This document shows positions 42,060 through 51,861 of a stretch of 64,000 bases of DNA, in pieces (position 1 is the first letter of the stretch; each line of letters starts with the position of its first letter). The DNA comes from Duganella lactea (GTDB lineage Bacteria > Pseudomonadota > Gammaproteobacteria > Burkholderiales > Burkholderiaceae_D). A model generated the notes under the pieces. That model did not search any database and was not told where the DNA came from. It saw nothing but the letters and a program-made list of their open reading frames with translations. A program made the position numbers and the translations under genes. The stretch is taken from the NCBI RefSeq assembly GCF_009857505.1, contig NZ_WWCP01000017.1, positions 1 through 64,000 of the forward strand, read 5' to 3'.

Positions 42060-42840
42060 TGAGTTTTTCCTCGTCCAGTTCTTTCTGCGCCGCCAGTTGA
42101 TCGAGACGCTCGGTGGCGTCGCGCACGTTGCCGTCGGCGGCTTGCTTGTATAAATCCATGGCCTGCGCCACCTTGTGTTTTTTGTCCAGCATCAGCAGCG
42201 CGCGCGCGTACTGGATGCGGGCGATGGCCGAATCCGGATTCAGCTTTAACGCCAGCTCGAACTGGCGATACGCCTCTTCCTTCTTCACGCCGTAGGTCAG
42301 GCCGGCCAGCACGGCGCCGACCTGATCCAGAATTTCCGCGTGGTAGACGCCCAGCGCCACATGGGCGTCGGCGCGCTGCGGTTCCAGCCGGATGGCGATG
42401 TCCAGGCTGCGCTTGACCTTGGCGCCCAAGCCCTGGGCCAGCGCCTTCACCACCGAGATGCCGCGCGAATACTGGCCCAGCGCATAGGCATGCCAGTAAT
42501 AGCCGGCCAGGTTGCCCGGCTGTTCCAGCTGCTGCCGCTCGCAGCGCTCGGCCACGCACTCGAACGTGGCCAGCCGCTTCTTGTCGTTCGGTTCCAGATA
42601 GTTGGTGTACATGCAGATGGCCTTGTGGGCCACCGCATAGCCGTTGACGCCTACGTCCAGCCCCAGCCGCGCGGCGCGCTCGAACTCGCCGGCGTGGAAG
42701 GCGATCCAGGCCTGCAGCAGCACCGGATGGGTCGGGAACGTTTCGCGGTCGCCGCCGTGCAATTGCGGCCAGGCCGCTTGCAGCGTCTCCGGCGTATAGC
42801 GGTATGCCGGGTCGGCATACGGAAAAGCGGTCCATGCCAT
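42052..42840 (-). CDS. TPR-like cytoplasmic protein of unknown function
   Basis: 262 residues. Helical repeat pattern: AWIAFHAGEFERAARLGLDVG, YYWHAYALGQYSRGISVVKAL, AIRLEPQRADAHVALGVYHAEIL, QFELALKLNPDSAIARIQYARALLML, which read as TPR helices. A cluster of Cys lies around MYTNYL and CVAERCERQQ. No signal peptide. The family is seen as a conserved hypothetical in Burkholderiales; function unknown. Overlaps the LOG gene by eight bases. Confidence 0.75.
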   Translation of the reverse strand: MAWTAFPYADPAYRYTPETLQAAWPQLHGGDRETFPTHPVLLQAWIAFHAGEFERAARLGLDVGVNGYAVAHKAICMYTNYLEPNDKKRLATFECVAERCERQQLEQPGNLAGYYWHAYALGQYSRGISVVKALAQGLGAKVKRSLDIAIRLEPQRADAHVALGVYHAEILDQVGAVLAGLTYGVKKEEAYRQFELALKLNPDSAIARIQYARALLMLDKKHKVAQAMDLYKQAADGNVRDATERLDQLAAQKELDEEKLSG

Positions 42841-42857
42841 CGCGGCCTCCTTGCCGG

Positions 42858-43523
42858 CTATTTCAGCTTCTTCAGATATTCTTCGGACAGTTTCTGGAAC
42901 AGCAGCGCCGTCTCATTGCGCAGGTACGGGCCGATCTGCGACAGCACCTGATAGCAGCCGCGCGCCAGCGCGTCGGCCATCGACTGCTGCTCGCTGTATT
43001 TGCGCGGATTGCGCACGTATTCATAGGATAACCAATAAGTCGCCACCACCACCATATTGGTGGCCATGGCGTCGATGGCGTTATCGGACGCCTCCAGCGA
43101 TTTTTCACTGCGCAGGTCTTCGCACAGCTGCTTGGCGACCTTGATCTTGTGCGCCAGGATTTGTTTGAAGTGCAGCTCCAGCTTGCGGTTGCGCGACAGC
43201 AGATCGTTGAGGTCGCGGTAGAAAAAGCGGTAGCGCCAGATCAGTTCGAACATCAGATGCAGGTACAGCCACACGTCCTCGATATTGGAGCGGCGGCCGT
43301 TGGGCACGGTCAGGATGCGTTCGATCTCGGCTTCAAACTGGACGAAGATCGAGTTGACGATATCGTCCTTGTTACGAAAATGGTAGTACAGGTTCCCCGG
43401 CGAGATATTCATCTCTTCGGCGATCACCGTGGTGGTGATGTTCGGCTCGCCAAATTCATTAAACAAGCGCAACGACAGCTCTAAAATGCGTTCTCGGGTG
43501 CGGCGGGGGGCTTTTTGTAGCAT
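42858..43523 (-). CDS. TetR-family transcriptional regulator
   Basis: 221 residues from the ATG at 43523. N-terminal helix-turn-helix (TRERILELSLRLFNEFGEPNITTTVIAEEMNISPGNLYYHFRNKDDIVNSIF), then an all-helical ligand domain with WRYRFFYRDLNDLLSRN. The target is unknown; such regulators often sit near lipid or PHA genes, and a granule protein lies upstream. An in-frame ATG at 43559 is an alternative start; neither has a strong ribosome site. Confidence 0.9.
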   Translation of the reverse strand: MLQKAPRRTRERILELSLRLFNEFGEPNITTTVIAEEMNISPGNLYYHFRNKDDIVNSIFVQFEAEIERILTVPNGRRSNIEDVWLYLHLMFELIWRYRFFYRDLNDLLSRNRKLELHFKQILAHKIKVAKQLCEDLRSEKSLEASDNAIDAMATNMVVVATYWLSYEYVRNPRKYSEQQSMADALARGCYQVLSQIGPYLRNETALLFQKLSEEYLKKLK

Positions 43524-43630
43524 GACGGGGGTGACCTCTGTTTTTTCTGCTGCAAGCATAACACCGATGCCCGCCACAGAGGAACACCCGCGCACGCTTA
43601 AACACAGTGCGGCCGGCCGCCGCCGGCGCG

Positions 43631-43984
43631 CTATTTTACTTTCTTGACGGCAGCTTTTTTAGCGGCGGCTTGCTTGGCGGCGGGCGGTTTGACGGCCGCT
43701 TTGCCGGCCTTGGCGGCCGGCTTGGCGCTCAGCGCGGCGACCTGCTGGGTCAGCGCGTCGATGCGCTGGTGCAGCGCGTCGATTTCCTGCCGGGTCGGCA
43801 CGCCGATCGAGCTCAGCGCGCGCAGCACGCGCTCCTCGAACAGCTGCATGGAAAAGAACTTGCCCTCATCCTCCTGCGCCTTGGCGAAGGCGGCCAGGCC
43901 GGCCTGCCAGATTTCCTGCGACGACATGCGCACGGCGTCGGCCAACTGGTCGTCGCTCTTCTTCAACTTCTTAGCCATTTCCAT
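43631..43984 (-). CDS. PHA granule-associated protein (PhaF/phasin type)
   Basis: 117 residues. The N-terminal helical phasin domain has SSQEIWQAGLAAFAKAQEDEGKFFSMQL and VPTRQEIDALHQRIDALTQQVAAL, a coiled coil. The tail (about 85-117) is Lys/Ala/Pro-rich (AAKQAAAKKAAVKKVK) and histone-H1-like, as in PhaF proteins that tether granules to the nucleoid. The tail is shorter than in Pseudomonas PhaF. MAKK two codons in is an equally good start (43978). Confidence 0.85.
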   Translation of the reverse strand: MEMAKKLKKSDDQLADAVRMSSQEIWQAGLAAFAKAQEDEGKFFSMQLFEERVLRALSSIGVPTRQEIDALHQRIDALTQQVAALSAKPAAKAGKAAVKPPAAKQAAAKKAAVKKVK

Positions 43985-44042
43985 CCTGTCGGTTGTGTTT
44001 GCCGGTAGTTTATTCTACGCCGGCAGCACTAGAGCAGGGTTA

Positions 44043-47000
44043 CTAGCTTTCCAGCTTGACCGCCGCTGCGGGGTTGGGATAGGCCGGCGCGCCGGCGCGG
44101 CCATGCGCCTGGGCTTGCAGGCGGAAGCCTTCGCGGATGTTTTCACGCAGCACCGCGCCCTTCCACGGCTTGGTGTAAAAGCGGTCGATGGCGCCGTGGT
44201 TGATGGCGGCCATGATCGGCGTCAGATCCGCATAGGCCGACAGCATGATGCGGAAGGTGTCCGGGCACAGGTTCTTGACCCGCTCCATGAACTCGGTGCC
44301 GCTCATCTGCGGCATGCACTGGTCGCACAGGATCACCTGCACCCGGTTGCGCGCCAGCAGGTCGAAGCCTTCGGCGGCGGTCTGCGCGGTGAGGATGCGG
44401 TAGCCATCCTGCGCCAGGAAATCGGTCAGCACCTCCAGCATGAAGGCGTCGTCGTCGACGATCAGCAGCGTCTGCCGGTGGTCCAGCTCGGCGTCCGGCG
44501 GCGCCTGCAGCCGGCGCCCCTCGCGCAACATGGCCTCGAATTCCTCTTCCGGCAGCGGTTTACTGAAGAAGTAGCCCTGCATCTCGTCGCAGTTGTGGCG
44601 GCGCAGGTAGGCCAGTTGCGCCTCCTTTTCCACCCCCTCGGCGATCACGTTCAGCTTGAGGCTGTGCGCCATATTGATGATAGCCAGCACGATGGCGGCG
44701 TCGTCCGGATTGCTGGTCACCTCGCGCACGAAGGCGATGTCGATTTTCAACTTGTCGATCGGGAAGCGTTTCAGATACGCCAGCGAGGAGTAGCCGGTGC
44801 CGAAGTCGTCGATCGAGATCTGGATCCCCAGCGCCTTCAGGTTTTGCAGCACGCTGATGGTTTCCTCGGCGTTGGACATCAGCGAGCTTTCGGTCAGCTC
44901 CAGCTCCAGCAGCTCGGGCGCGATGCCGTGCTCGCGGATGGCCTTCAGCACCTCCTCCTCCAGCCCGCCGACAAAGAACTGGATGCCGGAGACGTTGACC
45001 GACAGATGCACCGCGCCGACATTGGTCTTGTGCCAGTGGGCGATCTTGCGGCAGGCCTCGTGCAGCACCCAGGTGCCGACGCGCACGATCAGTCCGGTCT
45101 CCTCCAGCAGCGGGATGAACAGCGCCGGCGACACCATGCCGTGCCCTGGCCGCTGCCAGCGGATCAGCGCCTCGGCGCCGCTGATGCGGCCGCTGTCGAT
45201 GCTGACCTTGGGCTGGAAGTGCAGCACAAACTCGTTGTTCTCGATGGCGCGGCGCAGCGCGTTTTCCAGGTCCAGCCGCGCCAGCGATTGCGCGTTCATC
45301 TCGGCGGTGAAGAAGCGGAAGGCGTCGCGCCCGGCCTCCTTGGCGCGGTACATGGCGGTGTCGGCGTACTGGATCAGCGTGTCCGGCTCGGCGCCGTCAT
45401 CCGGATAGACGGCGATGCCGATGCTGGCCGTCACCGTCACCTCGTGCCCCTTCAGGTCGAACGGGCGGCGCAGCGATTCGCGGATCTTGTCGACCACCGT
45501 GATGGTGTTCTGCGCCCCTTCCGGCAGCATCAGGATGGCGGCGAACTCGTCGCCGCCGAAGCGGCCGATGGTGTCGCGCACGCGCAGGCAGTCCACCAGC
45601 CGGCTGGAGAACTGCCGCAGCAGCTCGTCGCCGATGCTGTGGCCCAGCGTGTCGTTGACGTTCTTGAAGCGGTCGACGTCGAGGAACAGCACCGCCAGCG
45701 ACCACTTGTGCTCCTGCGCCTGACGCAGCGAGTGCACCAGCGAGTCGTGGAACTGGCTGCGGTTCGGCAGACCGGTCAGCGTGTCGAAATGCGCCAGCTT
45801 CAGCAGCCGCTGCTCGGCTTCCTTGCGTTCGGTGATGTCGCGCGCCACCGCCACCAGGATCCAGCTGGCGCCGGAGCGCAGCGTGCGCCGCTGCACCTCC
45901 ACCGCCAGCGGCGCGCCGTCCTTGCAGTGCAGCAGCAGCTCGGTCATGGCGCCGCTCTGGTCGCCCGACAGCAGCTTGTCGTGCAGCGCCTCCAGCGGGT
46001 GCAGATCGCCTTCCAGCGCCTTGTTGGGACCGATCTGCAGGAACTCCTCGCGCTCGAAGCCCAGCATGCGGCAGGCGGTGGCGTTGACGTCGACAAAGCA
46101 CATGCCGGCGCGGTCGACCAGGAAGATGGCGTCGGCGGTGGCGTCCATCGCCAGGCGGAAGCGGCGCAGGTCCTCGTCGAGGCGGATGCGCGCGTTCATG
46201 TCCAGCGTCAGTTGCGCGTGGTGGCGCTTGATTTCATCGTACAGCAGCAGGTTCTCAAACGCCACCGCCACCTGCGCCGCCACCGTGCCGGCCACGCGCT
46301 CGTCGACTTCCGAGAAGCCGTCGGCGCCGAGCTTGTCCACCAGGTACAGCCAGCCATGGGTGCGCTCGGGCGAGGCGATCGGCACGCCGAGGAAGGAGTG
46401 CACCGGCGGATGCGCCGGCGGCAGGCCGAGCGTGGCCGGGTCGCCGTTGAGGTCGTTGACGCGACACGGCAGGCGCTGGTCCAGCAGGCCGCGCAGCACG
46501 CCGGCGCGCGGGGTTTGCGCGATCTGCCGCAACGGCATGCCGGCGCCGCAGCTGGCGAAATGGGTCAGTTCGGTCGCGCCCGGCTCCAGCACGCCGATGC
46601 AGGCATATTTGGACACGCAGATGTTCTGCGCCACGCGGCAGCCGATTTCCACCAGGGCGCCCGGATCGCGCTCGGCGCCCAGCTCGATGCCCAGCTCGAT
46701 CAGCGCGGTCAGGCGCAGGCTCACCGCCTGCAGGCTCGACAGCGATTGCGACAGCCGCTGCGTCATGCGCGCCAGGCTTTCCGGCGACGCCTCGTCGGTG
46801 TCGTTGGCCAGCCGGGTGATCAGCTGACTGCTCGATTCGAGCTCGTCCAGATACTCGGCCACCTGGTGGTCGATGTCGTGGAAGCGCCCTTCCGGCGGCG
46901 GCTCCGGCGCGAACGGCGGCCGGCCGTCGGCCGGCGGCGGCGCCGCCAGGCCGAGCGCCTCCTGCACCGTGGCCAGGATCACCTCAGGATCGGACGGCTT

Positions 47001-47708
47001 GGGCAGTACCCAGCGCACGCCGCACGACTGCGCCACCGCCACCGCCTCGCGCTCGCGGTAGGTGGCGGTGTAGAAAATCACCGGCACATCGGCCGTTTCC
47101 TGGTGCTCGTGCATGCGGGTGACAAATTCGTAGCCATCCATATTCGGCATCAGGATGTCCGAGATCACCAGGTCCGGCTTTTCGGCCAGCACCATCTTCA
47201 GGCCCTCGGCGCCGTTGGCCGCCTCCAGCAGGCGATGGCCGCCGTAGCTCAGCAGCGTCATCAGGAATTCGCGGTTGAGCACATGGTCGTCGACGATCAG
47301 AATCGTGGCGGTATCGTTTTTAGTGTGCGGGGACGAGACAACCCCTTGCAAGAAAGACTCGATCTGCGCGACAAAGCTGTCCGGCTCGATCGGCTTGCCG
47401 ATATAGCCGTCAAAGCCGGCCTCCAGCAGTTTCTCGCGGTCGCCGACCATCGCCAGCGCGGTCACCGCCAGCGTCGGAATGTGTTGTACTTCGGGATCGG
47501 CCTTGAGTGCCGCCACCACGCCGTAGCCGTCCAGCTTGGGCAGGTGCACGTCGCAGATGATCAGGTCCGGGCGCTCGCGCCTGGCCGCCGCCACGCCGGC
47601 CTCGCCATCGCTGGCCGACAGCGGTTCATAGCCGAAGGCACGCAGCAGATACACCATCAATTCCATATTGGTGGCGTTGTCTTCGATGATCAGGATACGT
47701 GCTGCCAC
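44043..47708 (-). CDS. Multi-domain response regulator: REC-REC-GAF-PAS-GGDEF-EAL-REC
   Basis: 1221 residues. Order: REC1 (about 3-120, phospho-Asp53), REC2 (135-252, Asp184), linker, GAF (about 345-490), PAS (about 515-640), GGDEF with RFGGDEFAAIL (about 645-810), EAL with HFQPKVSIDSGRISGAEALIRW and SIDDFGTGYSSLAYL (about 820-1070), and REC3 (about 1085-1200, LCDQCMPQM). Both catalytic motifs look intact, so it could make and break c-di-GMP. Three receivers on one output protein are unusual. It starts 19 bases inside the end of the upstream kinase gene, its likely phosphodonor. Confidence 0.95.
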   Translation of the reverse strand: MAARILIIEDNATNMELMVYLLRAFGYEPLSASDGEAGVAAARRERPDLIICDVHLPKLDGYGVVAALKADPEVQHIPTLAVTALAMVGDREKLLEAGFDGYIGKPIEPDSFVAQIESFLQGVVSSPHTKNDTATILIVDDHVLNREFLMTLLSYGGHRLLEAANGAEGLKMVLAEKPDLVISDILMPNMDGYEFVTRMHEHQETADVPVIFYTATYREREAVAVAQSCGVRWVLPKPSDPEVILATVQEALGLAAPPPADGRPPFAPEPPPEGRFHDIDHQVAEYLDELESSSQLITRLANDTDEASPESLARMTQRLSQSLSSLQAVSLRLTALIELGIELGAERDPGALVEIGCRVAQNICVSKYACIGVLEPGATELTHFASCGAGMPLRQIAQTPRAGVLRGLLDQRLPCRVNDLNGDPATLGLPPAHPPVHSFLGVPIASPERTHGWLYLVDKLGADGFSEVDERVAGTVAAQVAVAFENLLLYDEIKRHHAQLTLDMNARIRLDEDLRRFRLAMDATADAIFLVDRAGMCFVDVNATACRMLGFEREEFLQIGPNKALEGDLHPLEALHDKLLSGDQSGAMTELLLHCKDGAPLAVEVQRRTLRSGASWILVAVARDITERKEAEQRLLKLAHFDTLTGLPNRSQFHDSLVHSLRQAQEHKWSLAVLFLDVDRFKNVNDTLGHSIGDELLRQFSSRLVDCLRVRDTIGRFGGDEFAAILMLPEGAQNTITVVDKIRESLRRPFDLKGHEVTVTASIGIAVYPDDGAEPDTLIQYADTAMYRAKEAGRDAFRFFTAEMNAQSLARLDLENALRRAIENNEFVLHFQPKVSIDSGRISGAEALIRWQRPGHGMVSPALFIPLLEETGLIVRVGTWVLHEACRKIAHWHKTNVGAVHLSVNVSGIQFFVGGLEEEVLKAIREHGIAPELLELELTESSLMSNAEETISVLQNLKALGIQISIDDFGTGYSSLAYLKRFPIDKLKIDIAFVREVTSNPDDAAIVLAIINMAHSLKLNVIAEGVEKEAQLAYLRRHNCDEMQGYFFSKPLPEEEFEAMLREGRRLQAPPDAELDHRQTLLIVDDDAFMLEVLTDFLAQDGYRILTAQTAAEGFDLLARNRVQVILCDQCMPQMSGTEFMERVKNLCPDTFRIMLSAYADLTPIMAAINHGAIDRFYTKPWKGAVLRENIREGFRLQAQAHGRAGAPAYPNPAAAVKLES

Positions 47709-49204
47709 GTTGCATCTCCCTTGCGGTAGTCGTCCAGCGGCAAGGCCAGCGTGAACACGCTGCCCTTGCCATACTCACTATCAAATAAAATCTCGCCCTG
47801 CAACAGCGCCGCCAATTTGCGGCTCAGATGCAGGCCCAGTCCGGTGCCCTCGAACTGCCGCAGCGCGTTCCCGTCAAGCTGGGAGAACGCCTGGAACAGG
47901 GTGTCGCGCTGCCCGCTGCCAATGCCGATGCCGGTATCGCTGACGCTGATTGCCGCGCACGGCCGCGCCCCCATCACCGAGCGCGCCAGCCGCACCAGCA
48001 CCGCGCCGCTGTTGGTGAACTTGATCGCGTTGTCCAGCAACGTCATCAGGATCTGCTGCACCGCGCGACGGTCGCTGTTTACCATCAGGTTTTCCGGCGG
48101 CGGCTCGAACTCCAGCGCCAGCCCCTTGCTGCGTGCCTGCTGCTTTAACGAGCTCAGCACTTCATCGATCAGTTCGCGGCACGGCAGCGGCTCGACGTCC
48201 AACGCGATGTGGCCGGACTCGATGCGCGTCAGGTCCAGCAAATCGTTGATCAACGACAGCAAATGGCGGGCACTGCTTTGCACCATGCGCAGCTGTTTGC
48301 TTTGCTCATCATTGATGGGCCCAGGCAACTTCATCAACATAGTACCCGTAAAACCGATGATCGCGTTCAACGGCGTGCGCAATTCATGCGACATGCCGGC
48401 CAGGAAGCGGTCCTTGGTGGCAACCGCTTTGGCCAGTTCGACATTCTTTTCCTGCAACGCCAATTCAATCTGCTTGCGCTGGCTGATGTCGCGGATGGCG
48501 CTCATCACCAATGCCCCCTCCTCCGTGGCGACCGGGCTGAGACTGATCTCGACCGGGAACTCGACGCCGTCGCTGCGCAGGCCGTACAGGTCGCGGCCGC
48601 TGCCCATCGGGCGCACCAGTGGCTGCGCGGCGAAACCGGCGCGGTGCTGCATATGGGCGGCGCGGAAGCGTGGCGGCATCAACGCTTCCAGCACCATGCC
48701 GCGCAGCGCGTGACGCGGGTAGCCGAACAGCGCCTCGGCCTGACGGTTGGCCAGCACGATGCGGCCGGCGGCGTTGGCCAGGATGATGGCGTCCGGCATC
48801 GACTCCAGGATGCCGTCGTAACGCGCCTCGACCAGCTTGGCGTCGCGCAGCACCTTCAGCGCGGTAACGTCTTTTTTGCTCCACAAAATGTAGACGGGCC
48901 GGCCGTCGGCGTCGCGCAGCACCTTGCACGAGCCATCGATATACACCAGCGTGCCGTCCTTGGTCCGGCGCACCGACTCGTAGCTGACCAGGCAATCGTT
49001 GACGGCGTGCCGCGGCGCGGCGTCGCCGGCCAGCCCCGCCGGCGCGATCAGCGCCTCCAGCTGGCGCCCCAGCGCCTCGGCGCTGGTATAGCCGAACACG
49101 GCTTGCGCGCCATTGCTCCAGCACACCACCTCGCCCCCGGGCGTGGTCACCACAACGGCGTCTGGACTCTCATTCAGGATCAGGGTGCCGAAATCGATCG
49201 TCAT
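47690..49204 (-). CDS. PAS-PAS sensor histidine kinase
   Basis: 504 residues, no membrane helix, so cytoplasmic. Two PAS domains (about 5-125 and 130-250), then HisKA with FLAGMSHELRTPLNAIIGF (phospho-His273) and an HATPase domain with DNAIKFTNSG, SDTGIGIG and GTGLGLHLSRKL. It lacks a receiver; the adjoining gene supplies three. The start at 49204 follows homologous MTIDFGTLI and an AAGGCGGAG ribosome site; the in-frame extension to 49324 is not supported. Confidence 0.93.
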   Translation of the reverse strand: MTIDFGTLILNESPDAVVVTTPGGEVVCWSNGAQAVFGYTSAEALGRQLEALIAPAGLAGDAAPRHAVNDCLVSYESVRRTKDGTLVYIDGSCKVLRDADGRPVYILWSKKDVTALKVLRDAKLVEARYDGILESMPDAIILANAAGRIVLANRQAEALFGYPRHALRGMVLEALMPPRFRAAHMQHRAGFAAQPLVRPMGSGRDLYGLRSDGVEFPVEISLSPVATEEGALVMSAIRDISQRKQIELALQEKNVELAKAVATKDRFLAGMSHELRTPLNAIIGFTGTMLMKLPGPINDEQSKQLRMVQSSARHLLSLINDLLDLTRIESGHIALDVEPLPCRELIDEVLSSLKQQARSKGLALEFEPPPENLMVNSDRRAVQQILMTLLDNAIKFTNSGAVLVRLARSVMGARPCAAISVSDTGIGIGSGQRDTLFQAFSQLDGNALRQFEGTGLGLHLSRKLAALLQGEILFDSEYGKGSVFTLALPLDDYRKGDATWQHVS

Positions 49205-49275
49205 CGCTCCGCCTTTATTGCCATGCGTACAGCACTCACCATACCTTAACAGGACCGGCAGAAACTCACACAAAA

Positions 49276-50223
49276 TCACGCGGACGCGCTTGGCACCGCC
49301 GCCACAATCTCTTGCAATGTGCAACGCAGAATGGCCGGATGCCGACCCAGCGCGACGTGGCCTATGGCGCCGAACACCAGATTGCGCGCGCCCGGCAGTG
49401 CGCTGGAGTCTTGCGGCGCGACGATGTTGTCATGGACAGAATAGATGGAACTGATCAATGTCCGTTGCGTATTTGCCTCAGATGCCGCCAGCGCGTTCAG
49501 CCAGTCACTGTCGCGCCGCATTTGCGCCGCGTTGCTGCCGGGGCCGAAATGGGCCAACGCGGTGCCGTAATGCGGCGTGCCCAGCGTGATGACGCGGGCC
49601 ACGTGGGCCGCGCCATAGCGGCGCAGATACGCGCGCGCCACCAGCCCGCCCATGCTGTGGCCGACGATGATGACTTGCGCGCTGCCAGTTTCCCGGCACA
49701 GCCGTTCGACGGCGGCGTGCACCTGCGGTGCGAACTCGTCGATCGCCGCGCCCGGCGGTTCGAGGTCAATGCCGTAGTGGCTGATGCGTGCCCGCGTCAA
49801 CCACTTGCTCATCGGTAGCCAATAGCCGCTGTTGCAGGCGTAGCCGTGGATCAGCAACACCGGTAGGCCTTGCGCGTCGGGTTGCAACCGCAGGCCGATC
49901 GGCCGCAGCATGTAGTACGACGAGGTCAGCATCGAGGCGTGGAATTCATGACAGAACAGGCTGGCGGCACTGAACAGATTGAGCGCGTGGGCCGGCGGCG
50001 TGACGCTGCCGGCGCGTGCGCTCAGGTAGAAATTGTTGGCCGAGATGAGCAACCGCAGCAACACCATCAGCGCCAGGCCGCAGGCCAGGTAAACCACCGC
50101 CGTCGCCGGCGCGCTTAGCTCAGCCTGCCAGGCGGGACGCCACCCGTGATACAGGGCGGCCGCCAGCAAACCGATGAGTGCGGCTTGCGCCGCCAACAGC
50201 AGGATCAGCAGTCGTTTAATCAT
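49276..50223 (-). CDS. Membrane-anchored lipase/esterase-like alpha/beta hydrolase
   Basis: 315 residues. Two N-terminal hydrophobic helices (about 4-24 and 38-60) anchor it; the hydrolase domain follows: VLLIHGYACNSGYW (oxyanion region), GHSMGGLVARAYLRRYG (nucleophile Ser), LGTPHYGTAL, SIYSVHDNIVAP (Asp) and GHVALGRHPA (His), so the triad appears intact. Related to triacylglycerol lipases and PGAP1-like esterases. Substrate unknown. Confidence 0.87.
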   Translation of the reverse strand: MIKRLLILLLAAQAALIGLLAAALYHGWRPAWQAELSAPATAVVYLACGLALMVLLRLLISANNFYLSARAGSVTPPAHALNLFSAASLFCHEFHASMLTSSYYMLRPIGLRLQPDAQGLPVLLIHGYACNSGYWLPMSKWLTRARISHYGIDLEPPGAAIDEFAPQVHAAVERLCRETGSAQVIIVGHSMGGLVARAYLRRYGAAHVARVITLGTPHYGTALAHFGPGSNAAQMRRDSDWLNALAASEANTQRTLISSIYSVHDNIVAPQDSSALPGARNLVFGAIGHVALGRHPAILRCTLQEIVAAVPSASA

Positions 50224-50241
50224 GCACGCATGATACCGTGT

Positions 50242-51861
50242 TCAGGCGGGCGCGGGTCGGGCCGCCGGGCGACCAGTCAGCTGTTGCGCCAGCCCGCTGG
50301 CCAGGCGCGCCACGATGCCGTAGATCGACAGCTGCGGATTGGCGCCGATCGCGGTCGGGAACAGCGAGCCGTCGTGTACCGAGAGATTCGTCAGACCGTG
50401 GTAGCGGCCATTGGCGCTGGTGACGCCGAGGCGCTCGTCGTCCGCCATCGCACAGCCGCCCATCACGTGCGCCGACACCAGCCGCGTTTGCAGCACCTGG
50501 TAGGGCAGCGCGTTGATGGCGGCGCGCGCCTGCGTCCAGCTGTTGTAGGCGCCGGCCCGCTCGTGCGCCGGCGTGACACTGCGGGCGCCGGCGGCAAACT
50601 GGATTTCGGCCATGCTCAGCAGCGCGCGCCGCACGCCGTCCCAGAGGAACGGCGTCAGCGGATAGTCGAGCACCGGCGCGCCGTTCGCCAGCGCCACGCT
50701 GCCGCCGGGCGCGTCGGCGTGGAAGCCGTCGCGCAGCAAGGCCAGCAGCGCGTGCACCTGCGGGAACTGGCGCATCACGCCGGCGTGCGGCGCGCCGAAG
50801 CCCGGCATGGTGGTGGCGAACAGCAGCGGATGCAACGGCGGGGTTTCCAGCTTGTAGCCGATCGGACCGTCGAGGGGGCCGGTGTGCAGGAAATGATCGG
50901 AGTACACCGTCTGCGGCGCGCCGGCAAAGCCGTCCACGCGCTGGGCGAACACGGCGGCGGAGATCGCCGTCGGGTGCAGGAAGGTGCGCTTGCCCAGCAG
51001 GCCGTGCGGATCGGGCGCGGCCGAACGCATCAGCAAGGCCGGCGTGTTGATGGCGCCGCCGGCCAGCACAAAGTGCCGGGCCCGCAAGGTCAGCCGACGG
51101 CCGGTGGCGGCCAGGCCGTCCGCGGCCAGCGCCACGCAGTCAAGCCGCGTGACGCGGTCGTTCTGGATCAGCAGTTGTTCGGCGCGGGTGCGCGTCAGCA
51201 AGGTGGCGCCGTGCCGCAGCGCCGAGGGTATGGTGGTGATCAGCATCGACTGCTTGGCGTTGGTCGGGCAGCCCATGCCGCAGTAGCCGAGATTCCAGCA
51301 ACCGTTGACGTTGCGGCGTATCAGTCCGGTTGTGATGTTGAGCTTGGCGGCGCCGCGCCGCAGCAGATCGTTGTTTTCGTTGGGCGGCGTCGGCCAGTCG
51401 CGGATGCCCAGCCGTTCCTCCATCAGGTCGAACCATGGCGCCAGCGCCGCCGGCGTGTAGTCGGTCAGCCCGAAATGCTGGTTCCAGTAACGCAGCGTGC
51501 TGTCCGGCGTGCGGAAGCTGCTGGTCCAGTTGATGGTGGTGCCGCCGCCAACCGTGCGGCCCTGCAGGATGTTGATGCCCTTGTCGCGGGTCTTGCGCGC
51601 GGCCGCTTCCTGATACAGCGCCGGATAGGCGTCGGCCTCACGCATCTTAAAGTCCCTGGACGACTTCAACGCACCCTCCTCGACAAGGATCACCTTCAGC
51701 CCGGACAGCGCCAGAATCTCGGCCGTGACACCGCCGCCGGCGCCGCTGCCAACGATGACCACGTCCGCTTCCAGCGTCTGGTCCGCCTGCAGTTGCGCGC
51801 CATCGATGACGCGCCAGCCCTCGGCCAGGCCGGCCTGGATGGGATCGGGCATCACGCTCAT
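50242..51861 (-). CDS. GMC oxidoreductase (long-chain alcohol dehydrogenase type)
   Basis: 539 residues from the ATG at 51861. FAD motif ADVVIVGSGAGGGVTAEILALSG, RTVGGGTTINWTSSF, and VMGGCAMADDERLGV with GANPQLSIYGIVARLA at the C-terminus. The central cysteine segment GCWNLGYCGMGCPTNAKQS is that of fatty-alcohol/choline-type GMC proteins, not the CC-x4-C-x3-C of the two Fe-S dehydrogenases earlier. Four-base overlap with the upstream Tat-signal gene. No cytochrome subunit is adjacent. Confidence 0.88.
   Translation of the reverse strand: MSVMPDPIQAGLAEGWRVIDGAQLQADQTLEADVVIVGSGAGGGVTAEILALSGLKVILVEEGALKSSRDFKMREADAYPALYQEAAARKTRDKGINILQGRTVGGGTTINWTSSFRTPDSTLRYWNQHFGLTDYTPAALAPWFDLMEERLGIRDWPTPPNENNDLLRRGAAKLNITTGLIRRNVNGCWNLGYCGMGCPTNAKQSMLITTIPSALRHGATLLTRTRAEQLLIQNDRVTRLDCVALAADGLAATGRRLTLRARHFVLAGGAINTPALLMRSAAPDPHGLLGKRTFLHPTAISAAVFAQRVDGFAGAPQTVYSDHFLHTGPLDGPIGYKLETPPLHPLLFATTMPGFGAPHAGVMRQFPQVHALLALLRDGFHADAPGGSVALANGAPVLDYPLTPFLWDGVRRALLSMAEIQFAAGARSVTPAHERAGAYNSWTQARAAINALPYQVLQTRLVSAHVMGGCAMADDERLGVTSANGRYHGLTNLSVHDGSLFPTAIGANPQLSIYGIVARLASGLAQQLTGRPAARPAPA

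Noticed and set aside
43644-47729. A 1361-residue plus-strand open frame
   Set aside because: It is antisense to the REC/GGDEF/EAL gene. Long mirror frames are common in GC-rich DNA, and the translation (Arg/His/Gln-rich, no motifs) is not protein-like.
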